This document shows positions 22,839 to 34,888 of a DNA stretch of 64,000 bases, one piece after another. Origin of the DNA: Bathymodiolus brooksi (Eukaryota > Mollusca > Bivalvia > Mytilida > Modiolidae); NCBI GenBank assembly GCA_963680875.1, contig OY804575.1, forward strand, positions 27,385,034 to 27,449,033, read 5' to 3'. The notes below the pieces were generated by a model. The model made no database searches. It saw nothing but the letters and a program-made list of their open reading frames with translations, and was not told the DNA's origin. Numbering within the stretch: the stretch's first letter is position 1; every line of letters begins with the position of its first letter. A program made the translations under genes and the position numbers.

Positions 22839-23515
22839 TATAATTACATTTAAATCACAGTTGAATTTTTCGTTGTGAATTTTATTTGTGTTAGATTATT
22901 TGCTGTTGGAAATTACTACACCATTGATTGTTTACATCTTGACGTCGTCATGGAGGCACGTGCAAGTTCGGGTTTGAGTTTTATTGGGATGTAAAACATC
23001 TCTTTTATAATCATGTGACCACTTCATAACCAATCATATTGTAACATTTCAATGAAAAATGGAAGTATTGGAATTATTGTAAAATGACATCCTGTATTGG
23101 TTATATAGATAAACCCAGGGTGTTTCAATAGGAGGTGGTACTCAGTATTTTTATTTGAAAGGCAAAAAAAGAGTCAAGGAAGCAACTTGATAGTTTTTTT
23201 GGTTTTTTTAAATTATTGCTAAAGGAATGGATGTCAAAATATGATGTGGAATCTCATATCTTTTAGAAAAAAATTCCTTGTTTTGAATGACAATGTTTTT
23301 ATATTAAATCATAACATACAAAGTTTCAAAAAGAGAGTGGCAAAATGATATGAAATGATAAACGTCAATAATAGGAGAAAAATTCTTATACATAAAGACT
23401 ATCTACCTCAAAACAGAGTTCTTAATAAATAACCAATACTAGCCTAGATATAAACTAATCAATGTATCTCTAACACATTTACACACTTTCACTTTACAAT
23501 AAATAATTAACGAAC
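22839..23515. other. Intron sequence with a hAT-end-like scrap
   Basis: AGGGTGTTTCAATAGGAGGT at about 23117-23137 resembles the right terminus of the hAT-like element at 29615-31214. Nothing else was recognised. Confidence 0.4.
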
Positions 23516-23554
23516 CTTTGGGTGCCCTCAGAGCCCGTCCATGCTGGTTGTATT
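23516..23554 (-). CDS. MAGI: MAGI exon, 39 nt, linker before PDZ1
   Basis: Acceptor gttattttacag and donor gttcgtta bound 39 nt starting and ending in phase 1. With split codons the peptide is EYNQHGRALRAPK followed by D of the PDZ1 exon. Its length is divisible by three, so it could be skipped without a frame change. The assignment rests on splice sites and phase; the peptide itself is not diagnostic. Confidence 0.75.
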
Positions 23555-24036
23555 CTGTAAAATAACATGCAGATATTTTTGTTCTACTCATGCATTCGTC
23601 AAATCAAAATATGATTAGCATAATTTCTTGGAGAAAATTTGAAGGCCATCAATTGATGAAAAGTCAGGTAAAAAAAAGTTAACAAGCTTCAGCTAGTAGC
23701 ATAGGTATGATTAATTAAAGGTGTGAAAAAACTGACAAGAATGGCTAATACCCCAAGTATTCTTAAACTGACAAGCTATCTAACTTCTGTAGCAATATTC
23801 TCAATAACATTGTCAAAACATATCATCAAAATATTTTGAATAAGGTGAAAATCCACTCATAAAATGCACAAATTGAGCACTGAATAAATGTAATAAATTT
23901 CTTTCTGATATACTTTTTCCAATAATATTTTAAGCTTTTTAGGCCAATACTTTAATTTTAATATATAATCATGTGAATAAGCAATGGACACACGATGGCA
24001 ATAAGCATACTATAATGTAATCTAATTTAATCTTAC

Positions 24037-24138
24037 CAGGAGGAGCTCCTCTATGGTTCATGTTTGAATCGCTGGTTGAACGTTTGGCTGTATCTTGACT
24101 TTTCTTAGTTCTTGGTAATGTACTATTCAAATCATTCC
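24037..24138 (-). CDS. MAGI: MAGI exon, 102 nt, linker after WW2
   Basis: Acceptor ttttcttcag and donor gtaagatt bound the exon. With split codons it joins AKRTQ of the WW2 exon as G-NDLNSTLPRTKKSQDTAKR and ends RGAPP. It starts and ends in phase 1. The basic Ser/Thr-rich composition suits the flexible linker between WW2 and PDZ1 of MAGI. Confidence 0.82.
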
Positions 24139-25928
24139 CTGAAGAAAAAAATTCTTTGTTTTAACTAAATTTTAATGAAGTATGCTATAGTATGTGCATA
24201 ATAAAATGAATCAAAATTTGAAACTGAATTCCAAGGGATCAAACAAAATGCTTGAAGCAACCTTAATTTCAATTACTTTGAAATTGTTAGGTTTTTTTTT
24301 ACCACATTTCAATTACAATAGGGATATAAGCACCAAAGTTCAATTTTTATACAAGTATCATGTGTTCAGATACAATGAAATTGGTCAAGGGAAGCTTAAT
24401 TTACAGCACCAACATATGATAACTTTGAAGTTTTGACCATTTTAGGTATGGTGTCTTCTTGCAAAAAACAGGTACAGATCTGTCCATTATGAAAAATATG
24501 CATATCCTTTATTAGAAAAAATAATTCTTCTTCCTCCAGCCTTCTGAATGTTTGACCTATCCCCAAGACTACACGCAGTAGCATGGAGATAGTGTATTTA
24601 TTTTTCTTGACTCCTCATGGTTTTTTGTGCGTCATGAAGCAAGCCAATATGTATATGTACATGTGTAGATAATCTAAACATACTGTACAAAAACATTTAT
24701 ATTTTGCCAGAGCAAACTATGTCTATAACAGTTCAATGAGCAGAAGAAAAATTACTTTCAGACCATTGATGTATAAATATTTATATAAACAATTGGTCAA
24801 GGAAAACACTATTTGTATATTATGTGCTTTTGTTCATCTTATTCCATGATTTTTCATGGTAAACCCACTGCTAGTTGTAATAAAAACACCAGACTATATA
24901 TATACAGCTATGGTCTAATGATGTTCTATTTAATTTTAATGGTTAGAGTTGTGGACATTTAACACCACTTTTAACAATATGTTAGTTATAATGTGGTGGT
25001 CAGTTTTATCACTATTGGAGGAAATCTGGAGAGCCAGGAGAAAAACACAGACCAGCCACAAGTCACTGAAAAATGTTAAAATTGTAACCAGTACATCTGA
25101 ATATAAGGCAACAAATAAAGCTGACAACTGTAATGGTGATAGGTACTGATAGGTAGATGTAAACACATGGAGCTCACAATGACTTAATAGACATAATGGT
25201 AATAATTATCTATATATATATTGATTCTTACCTGAAACCTACATACTATAAGTACTGGTGAGAAATTATATTGTATTAAATCATTTTACACATAACTAAA
25301 TACATGTATAAAGCTGTACATAAAATAATTTATCCTGCAATTGTGTGACCTTGAGTACTAATAAAGGGGGTCAAATAAACTTCAGTATTATTGGGTCATG
25401 GATCTAATAAAGCATTTCTGGTACCTGATTCATGTAGAGCAACAGAAAGAAACGGTAACAGTGTAAGCGCTGACGTCACAGATGACACCATTGAAAACGA
25501 TTAGTATGACGCTCATTCCAGTTATTTTCAGACAATTTGGCAGATGTTTTGGACTTTTTGATATTGCAGGATAAACATTGTCATTAAATATCAAATGAAT
25601 TTAATGTTTAAACTAGAGCTCATATGGCTGTATTACTTAGTTATAGCTAGACAAAAGTGTTCATCTATGTTTTCTATTCTATTTATAGTAATAGTAGCCA
25701 TGTTGATTGGCATGCAGGGTCATCTGACACAATATTGAAAGCAGATACCCGTAACATGAATTTGGTTAAATTTAGATTTGATTTAAGGTGATTTTTGTTA
25801 TAACTATCCTGGTGTTCCTCCTCAAGAAGTCTGGTCGTCACAATACAGATGACAAAAACTATGAAAGTGACGTTCAACACTAATATCCCTAAAATAAATC
25901 ATTCTAAAAAGGGAGACAACTGTTTTAC
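24139..25928 (-). repeat. Intron sequence with a V-SINE-like repeat, copy 4 of 7 (24943-25150)
   Basis: At 24943-25150 the plus strand reads gacatttaacaccacttt ... ttatcactattggaggaaa ... ggtgataggtactgatagg, which is the complement of the family core but more diverged. The remaining intron shows no gene or other repeat. Confidence 0.6.
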
Positions 25929-25987
25929 CTTGAGTTCTCTTGGCTTGTGCTACAGGATTTTCATATTGCGTTCTTCTGTTAACATGA
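25929..25987 (-). CDS. MAGI: MAGI exon, 59 nt: second half of WW2
   Basis: Acceptor gattacttacag and donor gtaaaaca bound the exon. The first base completes the Asp codon of YYID, then HVNRRTQYENPVAQAKRTQ. The strand with NRRTQYENP, including the WW-domain Pro, matches vertebrate MAGI WW2 nearly residue for residue. WW domains bind proline-rich PPxY-like ligands. The start phase (2) fits only the 26413-26470 exon. Confidence 0.95.
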
Positions 25988-26412
25988 CTGTAAGTAATCA
26001 AAACATAATTAGACAAGACTGGTAACGATTATGTTATAGAGTAAACATACTATAAAGTGTGTCAATGACATGCCAGTAAAAGTACCATATATTGTTATAT
26101 GTAATTAGAATCTTATATTTAGGTGGAATAAACATTGCAGTTATTGTTATTTAGCTACATATACATGTGAACTCACTTTAACGAGTTGTAAGAATGATGA
26201 ATGTAAAATATATACAATTTCACTGTTCAAGTAAAAACCTCCATTTTGACAGTCAAGTTAAGACCTCCATTTTGACAGTAGTGATTTATAGAAATATGTT
26301 GTATTTTATTATAAAGTAATAGCTTTATAATGCATTTCTACAATCTTGAGTTGTATTATAGATTGTTAATTAATACCAAAAACCCAGCTTTTCACAATAA
26401 AACAATACTTAC

Positions 26413-26470
26413 TCGATGTAATATGTACCGTAATGTGGATCTTCAACTTTTTCCCAACCAAATGGAAGTT
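26413..26470 (-). CDS. MAGI: MAGI exon, 58 nt: first half of WW2
   Basis: Acceptor tgaaatttcag and donor gtaagtat bound [19 protein letters not shown] plus two bases of the following Asp codon. [11 protein letters not shown] with the first signature Trp matches MAGI WW2. The intron inside the domain falls just after TYYI, leaving the split codon for D-H. It starts in phase 1, so both the WW1 exon at 58.3 kb and the possible alternative exon at 45.8 kb could be spliced onto it. Confidence 0.95.
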
Positions 26471-28387
26471 CTGAAATTTCAAAATAAAATTGAATCAATT
26501 CAAAGTCTAGAACATTATATTTCCCAACAAAAAATAGTAAGTAAGCTCCTGCAATTACAGATCCTCCCAGAGTAGTGTTAATCAAGACAATTCATACAAT
26601 ATTCAAAATAACAACACAATAGCTGGAAAGAATCCATTTTTATAGGAATACAATTTCTGCCAACAGTATTAAGTAGAGGATGTCCACAGAATCAAACATG
26701 TATATGTGTAGCTACATCTATCTGCTAATCCTCAACCTAATCAACTCCTTTTTTGTGTATGATTCAAGTTAACAAAATATGCATTCTACGTTTCAAATGA
26801 AATCCAGCCTACATTATCAAACTTCTTCTCTGATCTACAGGCACATCCACTTAATACTCAAGATTTCTCAGAAGAAACACATAAATTCAATCAAATAAAA
26901 CTAACTTTCTAAAAATCCTCACTTTTCCACTTGTTTGATGGTGTTACTCATAAAATGAACTTACTAATTTAAAAAGAAAATTTTCTTATCACTATCACTT
27001 GAGTATAAATCTATGTAGAAGTATAAATAGCTACAGCTGTGTTTACTATCTTTACATCGCCATGCCTTCTGATTACTAGCCAGTTATACAGATGGTATAA
27101 TAATTACAAAACTTACTGGAGACAAAGAACAAACTCAACACTTTCTACAAAACTGAAGGTTTTTAAAAAAAAAACAAATTTGTTTCATTTATAAGCTCAG
27201 TAATGGCAGAAGTTGAAACAAATCATCAACATAAACAAGGAAAATTTATAAAGATAAATAGAGGGTTGAAGCAGAATCGTAAAAGCCGAAGTATGACTTT
27301 TAAAAGACTACATGTACTTGTATTATATAAAACTCTCTCCTTATTATTTTTAATACCAAGCAAACCTTACAGAGGAAATTTAAGTTGTCACTTTCCATCG
27401 CTCTATAATTTCTGTATTGTAAATAAAATCATGGGCTTGGTGGGGGGTCTCTTCCAGTACATGTATTTATATGTAATCTTAGGGTGTTGTTATCTTTGCT
27501 AGCCAAAGCTAATGATATCCCCCCCCCCCCCCCCCCCTCCTCTTTGTCCTTGGCAGTGTATTATTAGTAAGAAAGGATATGAATATAAGACTGTCCAACA
27601 TTACACTGAAGACACAAATTAAAGAAAAGGAACAATGCTTGTATTGCTGTTAGACACCAGTCTACTTTCCTCAGTAACCATGATTTTCAGATAATTAATA
27701 TAGTAATCAATTTACTTGATTGTCCATTTTATTTAGAATTTATTTCCTAAGTATCATACTTAAAAAGCAACAAAATTTATTTTCTAAGTATCATACATGT
27801 ACTTAAAAAGCAAAAGAAAGAAGTGAAATTCATCCCCAATTTCATTTATGATGGACAATTACACATGCACATACATTTTTGTAGTTCTATTCTAACGTTT
27901 ACAATGTAGAGTTCCTTTACTCTCAAAAAAGGGTTACCAATTTTTGCAAACCGACACATCTTGGACATTGTTCTCAATATTAGTCATATAATTAAAGTCA
28001 CCATACAAATTTTAAGAAAAAATGAATGCTCCATGATAATGACAAGATATCTCAATGGAAGATCAGACACATGATTCCCAGTTAATTATAAGTACCAAAG
28101 AAATTCATAATCTGCAGCAAATGTTTATCAGAATTATGCAAGTTAAAAGAAGAATTTCTGGTACCAGATGTGGTCCTGTCAAAACATGATAAACTGACAA
28201 TGCCAAATGTAACAATCATCACTCCAACTGTTTTAAATTAACTACCAGTGACCTGAACATCAGTGACATATGAAGCTACATACTGATCAAATGAGTTTTG
28301 CTATCATTTCAAAAGCACCAGAAACCTATTTTCTAGCTCTGTTTATAATATGGCCTCCTTTCGGTAAATACAGTACTTGGGCAGTCT
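26471..28387. other. Start of the long intron between WW1 and WW2; no gene
   Basis: A run of about 19 C lies at 27519-27537. A short direct duplication of CTAAGTATCATAC...TTAAAAAGCAA occurs at about 27745-27815. Otherwise nothing recognised. Confidence 0.5.
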
Positions 28388-28515
28388 TAGCACTAACCCA
28401 CTTGCCTGAAGTCTGGCACAAGGAAAACTGGATTCGGACAAGTGAAAATCATGAAAGAATTTGCTTGAATAAAAATAATTTTTTTTCTAAATTTAGCTTT
28501 TTGGGCAAGTAGGTG
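28388..28515. repeat. MITE-like repeat, copy 1 (inverted copy at 32886-33030)
   Basis: The two copies share CACTAAC, GGATTCGGACAA-TGAAAAT, ATGAAAGAATTT and GGGCAAGTAGGTGAAAAA in opposite orientation about 4.5 kb apart. Internally CACTTGCC near one end pairs with GGGCAAGTAGGTG at the other, suggesting short terminal inverted repeats. Confidence 0.65.
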
Positions 28516-29246
28516 AAAAATTAAGATAAAGGCTGCTTGGACAACTAGTAACAGCAGTTTTTTCTTCAGATTTACCAACAAATTTTCACCTCATTGCCTC
28601 ATTTCAAATCTTATTTATTTTCCCATGAAATCAATCTAGATCTTAATCATAAAAAAACAACATAATTTTTTTTTGTTGACAATCTCAAGAAAGAAAAATG
28701 TCTAGTAGTATATTTTTTGCTGTATACTTCACAACTGTTTTTTTATAATTAAGATATACTTATAAGTTTTTCAGAAGTTTTTCTCCTCAAGTTTTATGTG
28801 CCAGTGGGTAGGTATTGGATCATGCTGTCAGGTTATTTTTCATTTACAGAATTGAGAGCTAAATTAATTATCAAGGCTATTTAGTTTTCACATGGCTTTT
28901 ATTTTCAGTAGGCCATGGATATTTCAAATTCAAATTCAAATAGTATATTGATGAAAACCACATGTTGGCAAGCATCAAACAGCACACAAAGTATAAAGTA
29001 TAAAACTGACAAGTTGAACAAAACAAAAATTATAAAGAAAACAAAAACAAAACAAAAGTCACTGAAAAAATATTTAATACTTTGTTTAATATGAGTAAAA
29101 GGCAAGTGAAAAAATCTTGAAAAAAATGTGATCTTATGAGATAAATCTAAACTTTCAATTTAATTCAAATCTAAAATGACATAAATGCAAGTGGTCAGTG
29201 GTAGAGTGCTTAAAAGACCATTCTGTCCATTTTAAATCATTTGGTT

Positions 29247-29471
29247 TAGATTATGGTGTTTAATGCCACTTTCAACAATATTTCAGTTATATCATGGTGG
29301 ACAGTTTTATTGGTGGAGGAAGCTGGAGTATATGGAGAAAACCACCGACCTGTCGCAAGACACTGACAAACTTTATCACATAATGTTGTATCGAGTACAT
29401 CTCGCTATGAACGAGTTCGAACTCACAACTTTAGTGGTGATAGGCACTGATTGTACAGGTAGTTGCAAACT
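29247..29471 (-). repeat. V-SINE-like repeat, copy 5 of 7
   Basis: The plus strand reads ggtgtttaatgccactttc, ttattggtggaggaagctg and ggtgataggcactgattgt, the complement of the family consensus. It directly abuts the 61-bp minisatellite. Confidence 0.78.
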
Positions 29472-29614
29472 ACCATATGACCATGGTGGTCCCCTCATTT
29501 TAAATCTTATTAAGGGTATTGTAAAACTTACTACCATATGACCATGGTGGTCCTCTCATTTTAAATCTTATTAAGGGTATTGTAAAACTTACTACCATAT
29601 GACCATGGTGGTCC

Positions 29615-31214
29615 AGGGGTTTCAAAGTGGGCCGGTACCCGGTACTTTTACCCGTCTGAGATCGTGTATAGTACCGGCAGAAATTACTGAACCCCCAAAA
29701 ATTTAGCGGTGGTCAAAACCACAAGTACGATAGGCTTGTGGAATATTTTTCATAAAAAATTAATGATCACGTCAATTGCTGAATTCTCGCATTCAAATCG
29801 AACAACTGCGTTCAGCCACGACCAAGTTGACGGGATATATTCCCTGTTTTAAAAATATCTTTACCTTAGAATCGTAAATAGCAGTTTGCGCATGCGGTAA
29901 ATAGATATGTTTACACCCCAATATCTGCTCATCCTTGTGTAAAACTCGGACCGGAACAAAGCTGACATTATTTCAAAATAAAAAATGACCGATTACAAAT
30001 TATGTTCAAACACAAACTAGTGTAATCTTCAGTAATATAAGTATGATCATTATGTATTATGAATATATGACTACACAATATTTTGTGCGATTTTTTTTAT
30101 CCATTTAAAACCCAGGGTCGAATCATTTTGGGGCGTACTGTCTTGTTGCTTAACTCCCAATCGTAACTACTCTGCCATTCTCGCTACCCTGTAAAATTAT
30201 TCGCAGGTTAGCGAGAATGGCCGAGTAGTTACGATTGGCTTAACTCGGTCCATATTGTTTAACTTCCGGTATAAAAAAATAAAAACCTATGGCTAATTTA
30301 TTTACATATTTTGACGTGGCCCTACCGCGGTTGTTCACAGAAATGAAAGTGTGATGAAAAATATTTTTAAAGGGGGTACGAGGAGATAAGGGATAGAAAA
30401 TTACTAGAAATCTTGAAAAAGGACCGGACATGGCTCAAATACGAATTGCATTGTAATGTCAAAACGCCGGTCCCACTTTTTTTCCAAAATAATTTAACTT
30501 TTGTGATTCAATGTTAATAAATGTCTTCGTTTTTGTTCGAACATTTTTTTTTGCACATAAGTCGTGAAAGTAACAATATATATTGTTTTTGTTTAATTAT
30601 ATTTGTATTGATCTATTTATTAAAATTATAAATTTTATTAATGATGATTGCAAATTAAATTTATATGTTTCATTAATTATGACACTTATACATATTTTTA
30701 TGTCTTGATCCATGCCAATGGTCTTTGATGAGTTTAATTACTGGTAATAAAGTAAAAAAAAAACACACAAGCCAAGGTATTGTGAAAAAGAAAAGGACAA
30801 AGCCAACAAAGGATTTTGAGAAGTTTAAGCTTTGATAACAATGGCTTGGTCAAGCCTAGCTGCTGAACCGTAGCACTTTATGATCCTTTTGTGGGTTTTT
30901 TAAGATATGGCAGACTATCCATGAATAATCTTGGCTGAAGTCTGTAAACTGAAATATTCAATAAAGAAATTGGGGAAAAAATCCATTATGCATGGTCTTG
31001 GTGAAATCTGAACTCTATAAAGAGAAAGTTAATGGGATTTTTCTTTCAAAAACACTTTATGTTTTGCAGTCTCTGAAGTACATTTTTTGGTCCACAAAAT
31101 GCTAGATTTCAGGAGCTTCCGCCCCCTGGACCCCTTACGACCCTCAGCCTACTTTTTTAGGTACCTTCTAAAATTTAAGAAGTACCTCCTATTATAAAAA
31201 ACTTTGAAACACCT
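29615..31214. mobile_element. hAT-like DNA element, non-autonomous, 1600 bp
   Basis: The left end AGGGGTTTCAAAGT and the complement of the right end AGGTGTTTCAAAGT match at 13 of 14 positions. GGTGGTCC lies immediately outside both ends (29607-29614 and 31215-31222), an exact 8-bp target duplication as made by hAT transposases. No transposase-like frame is present, so it would depend on a partner in trans. GTACC-rich motifs near both ends link it to scraps at 8.4, 23.1 and 38.7 kb. Confidence 0.85.
30157..30238. mobile_element. 82-bp foldback element inside the hAT-like element
   Basis: CCAATCGTAACTACTC (left) is the complement of GAGTAGTTACGATTGG (right). The arms of about 34 bp continue with few mismatches (GCCATTCTCGCTA / TAGCGAGAATGGC) to a ~12-nt AT loop. 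CTTAACTC flanks both sides (30149-30156, 30239-30246), an exact 8-bp duplication. This makes it a separate insertion. Confidence 0.85.
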
Positions 31215-31600
31215 GGTGGTCCCCTCATTTTAAATCTTATTAAGGGTATTGTAAAACTTACTACCATATGACCATGGTGGTCCTCTCATTTTAAATCTTA
31301 TTAAGGGTATTGTAAAACTTACTACCATATGACCATGGTGGTCCCCTCATTTTAAATCTTATTAAGGGTATTGTAAAACTTACTACTGTATGACCATGGT
31401 GGTCCTCTCATCTTAAATCTTATTAAGGGTATTGTAAAACTTACTACCATATGACCATGGTGGTCCTTTCATTTTAAATCATATTAAGGGTATTGTAAAA
31501 CTTACTACCATATGACCATGGTGGTCCTCTCATTTTAAATCTTATTAAGGGTATTGTAAAACTTACTACCACATGACCATGGTGGTCCTCTCATTTTTCT

Positions 31601-32885
31601 TGTTTTGTCATATGAAAATTTCATATGAATTGAATCTCTTTAAAGAGGTCACCTGTCTTATAAGGCCACTTTTTTTTTGTCCCAAAGGTGACCTTTTAAA
31701 ACAGGTTTGACTGTATTTCTAAAATATGATGTTTTTTATATGATAATTTCATTATTTTTAAAGAAACAAAATGCTTGCTTTTAGTTCATTGATTTGATTT
31801 TCTGATTTTGGTCTGCCCTCAAGAAAATAAATATTCCAAAATATTAACAAAAACTCAGAATCATAAAATGTTTTATTAAACATGCTGTCAAATAAGTGAA
31901 ATCTTACTACCAACATCTGTTAGATATAAACATGTAGAACTACTACATAAAACATAAGTTATACAGGGGAGTAATTTAGTTCTATAAAGCCATTGACTTC
32001 TTACACACATATCTCATCATAGTGCAGGTTATTTATCATTTTATTTATTCAAATTGCATATTACACCCATATGAGTCAAGCAATTACAATACAAAAGCAT
32101 GCAAACATGTAAAAAAAACAAACACACAAACATAATATATATGTAAATGTAGGAGAAATCTTTGACCGGCACAGACCCTATCGTTCATAATCATATGAAC
32201 CATCGAAAACTCATATATTTCACAACCTTCCTCATAAAAAAAACAAAACAAAACAAAACAACAACAAAAATTCTGCAATGAGCCAACAGTTACAAAATAA
32301 ATATATCTTTATACTGACCTCTACTTTGAGGACAACAATCACAGATCCTGATATCCACAGATTATTTTATTTCATGAAAAAAGATTATGATAATCTCCTA
32401 TCAATTTCCTGGAATTCACAGAATGTATATTTCACTGCCAATCAGCGTGATGCCATAGTGTGTTATTATGGTTAAGAGGGAAGATGTGTTAACACTGACA
32501 AAATGTGTATTGAGGAAGAGAGAGAGAGAGCTCTAATCAGTGTCTTAATTATCTCTTACATATCAAATGAAGGTTCATGATATAACAAGGAGCAGATAAA
32601 ACAACTGTTTTAGTGGACAGACTATGTCAACAACACTGGGTGGCCATACTTGTCCAGTAATTCATCTGAATGTTTTTATCTTTCTTATCTTTCTTCCACT
32701 CTTAAACTGTTTATTTTTGTTGTCTAAAATTTCTGATTCCCACATTATCTTAAAGAACTTACAAGGTAATTTTATATGTACTTTATAAAAATATAGAACA
32801 GTTGGTGTCATGACCTTTTATTTCATCCAAAGATTATTTTTCAATTGGTTTCCTCCCAAAATCAGCTCACAAGAGCAGTCTTTGA
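31601..32885. other. Intron sequence with a pogo-end-like scrap
   Basis: AAAACAGGTTTGACTGTA at about 31698-31715 resembles the right end of a pogo-like MITE (compare 6182-6203), with AAGAGGTCACCTG and AAAGGTGACCTTTT as inner inverted motifs. No gene was seen. Confidence 0.45.
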
Positions 32886-33030
32886 CTTAATTTTTTTCAC
32901 CTACTTGCCCGAAAGCCAAATTTATATAAAAAAAAAATAAAATTCTTTCATCATTTTCAATTGTCCGAATTCAGCTTTACTTGTGCCGCGCTTTGGGCAA
33001 TTGTGTTAGTGCGAAGACAGTAAGAGTACA
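32886..33030. repeat. MITE-like repeat, copy 2 (inverted relative to 28388-28515)
   Basis: See the first copy. The ends are TTTTTTCACCTACTTGCCC on the left and TTGGGCAATTGTGTTAGTGC on the right. Confidence 0.65.
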
Positions 33031-34195
33031 GCGTATGATTTTGTACTCATCTCTATAGAATTTTTTCCTTCCTCAAGTTTAAAACTAAAGGTGGAAGAAA
33101 TACATATTTTTTTATTCTAACAGTATCCTTTATGGACTGCATAGATTGATTGTCTTTTGGTGCTTTGTCTTATCAAAGCAAGTATCAATAAAATGTGCAT
33201 AACAAAACTATATCTGGAAATAATCAAATATGTCCCATTGTTTAATGTATCAATCAATTTCAAAACATGAAAAGGATGAGTGAGCTATGACAAATTGATT
33301 AATAATTAACCCAACCTTCCTGATTAATATGCGATTAAATTAAATGATTTAGTCATTTGGCTTGAATAAGGAAAGATAACATAAAATTGAATTGGACATT
33401 ACTCAAAGGGAGATAACTCAAATTCTTAAACATACTAACTTGAGTTATCTACCTTACACTATAATTCTACACTCTTTATACAATTTGACAAAAATAATTT
33501 TGCAATACATTTTTTTTTTCTTTATGTACAGGCATATACATTGCATGATAGGTTTACATGTTTTTCTTTTAATAATTTCAAGATATCAATAATAGACATT
33601 AAAACACAATCACCACTCAATACACATTAACGTGACGTGAGTTTTCCAGCAGATTAAACAAAACTTATGTGTTCTAAAACTCCTTGTATATAAATTATAA
33701 AGAATCATTTGTATTTTCAATCAGTTATCCATTAAATATATCTACATTTTACAACACATGGTTGTTATGTTAGCAAACCTTTCATTTGATTTCCCATGAT
33801 GCAATATGTTTCATTAAAAAAAATCTACATCACAGAAGCACAATCTATCACCAGAATATCAATTGGTTGATCATAAAAATAATAATTATGATATTCAAAC
33901 TTTATTTCAATCAACTGAACATTCAATAATGTATATTATTATATAGCAATGTGATATTTCCTTGACAACGTAAATCAAAGTTAGTCTCTAATGTGTTTCT
34001 AAACTTCAAAATCAAGTCATTGAAGATAAGGAAAATTGAAGTCTATATTTTCTGAAATTTATTCTTTACAATAAAAAAAAAAAAGTAACTGAATGAATAC
34101 TGATAAAGATTTTGACTTGAGGAGTATTAATTTCCCTTGGCTCATGACAATACAATAAGCCTCCGAGGTATATCATAAATATACCTTAATCACCG
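33031..34195. other. Intron sequence, no recognised feature
   Basis: AT-rich with T-runs; AAAGGGAGATAACTC at about 33406 is a motif common in molluscan repeats. No gene was seen. Confidence 0.45.
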
Positions 34196-34199
34196 TGTA

Positions 34200-34884
34200 A
34201 AAGCATACATTAGAGGGGGTTGTTTTGTAAACCAAGGGGTGTACGTTTTTTTAGGTTGTTTTTACCAGTCGCAGAAAGAAAAGTGAGTATGAACTATAAA
34301 TAAAACGTAGAAAGGGACAATGTTATATACCACGGAACTCAGCAGAAAATGGGCTTTCATTTGGTATTTTTCTGGGTTCTCTGGAGCATCCTGGTTTCGC
34401 AAACACTTCGACAGTTTGCTCATATTTTCTCATTTTGGGGGGTCGAGTCGAAATTGTCATCAATTTCTGTCAAATATGATACCTACCCTAACCTGACCGA
34501 ACACAAATTATAGTATAATTGACGATTCTTCACAGTGAAATCCCCCACATAATCATAAACTTCTTCTATTAGCATCTATGCATCGATATATTCGAACAGC
34601 CCCCCGCAAGTAAACATGAGTGTCCCCCCCCTAGGTAAAACATCCATCATCGATGCAAACTGTCGGAAGTGTTTGCAAAACCAGGATGCTCCAGAGAACC
34701 CAGAAAAATACCAAATGAAAGCCCATTTTCTGCTGAGTTCCGTGGTATATAACATTGTCCCTTTCTACGTTTTATTTATAGTTCATACTCACTTTTCTTT
34801 CTGCGACTGGTAAAAACAACCTAAAAAAACGTACAACCCTTGGTTTACAAAACAACCCCACCTAATATTTGCTTGTACACGGTG
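34200..34884. mobile_element. 685-bp long-inverted-repeat element at TTAA sites
   Basis: The arms are about 220 bp (34200-34419) and 230 bp (34655-34884). Matching strings include CACCGTGTA at the tips, GGGGTTGTTTTGTAAACC, GGACAATGTTATATACCACG, GGTTCTCTGGAGCATCC and CGACAGTTTGC. TTAA flanks both ends (34196-34199, 34885-34888), the target duplication of piggyBac-type elements, though the tips are not a standard piggyBac terminus. The ~235-bp centre contains C-runs and no gene. Arm identity is high, so the copy is young. Confidence 0.8.
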
Positions 34885-34888
34885 TTAA

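Larger units (their letters stand above)
29472..31600. repeat. 61-bp minisatellite, split by a 1.6-kb insertion
   Basis: The unit begins ACCATATGACCATGGTGGTC and continues CTCATTTTAAATCTTATTAA, GGGTATTGTAAAACTTACT. About 2.3 units lie at 29472-29614 and about 6 at 31215-31600. Removing 29615-31214 and one copy of GGTGGTCC restores a continuous array, so the insertion came after array formation. CCATATGACCATGG includes the palindrome CCATGG. Confidence 0.93.

Noticed and set aside
27203..27502. 99-codon frame beginning MAEVETNHQHKQG
   Set aside because: No family, no conserved motif, ends in low-complexity sequence and C-runs; no exon signals fit the MAGI phase.
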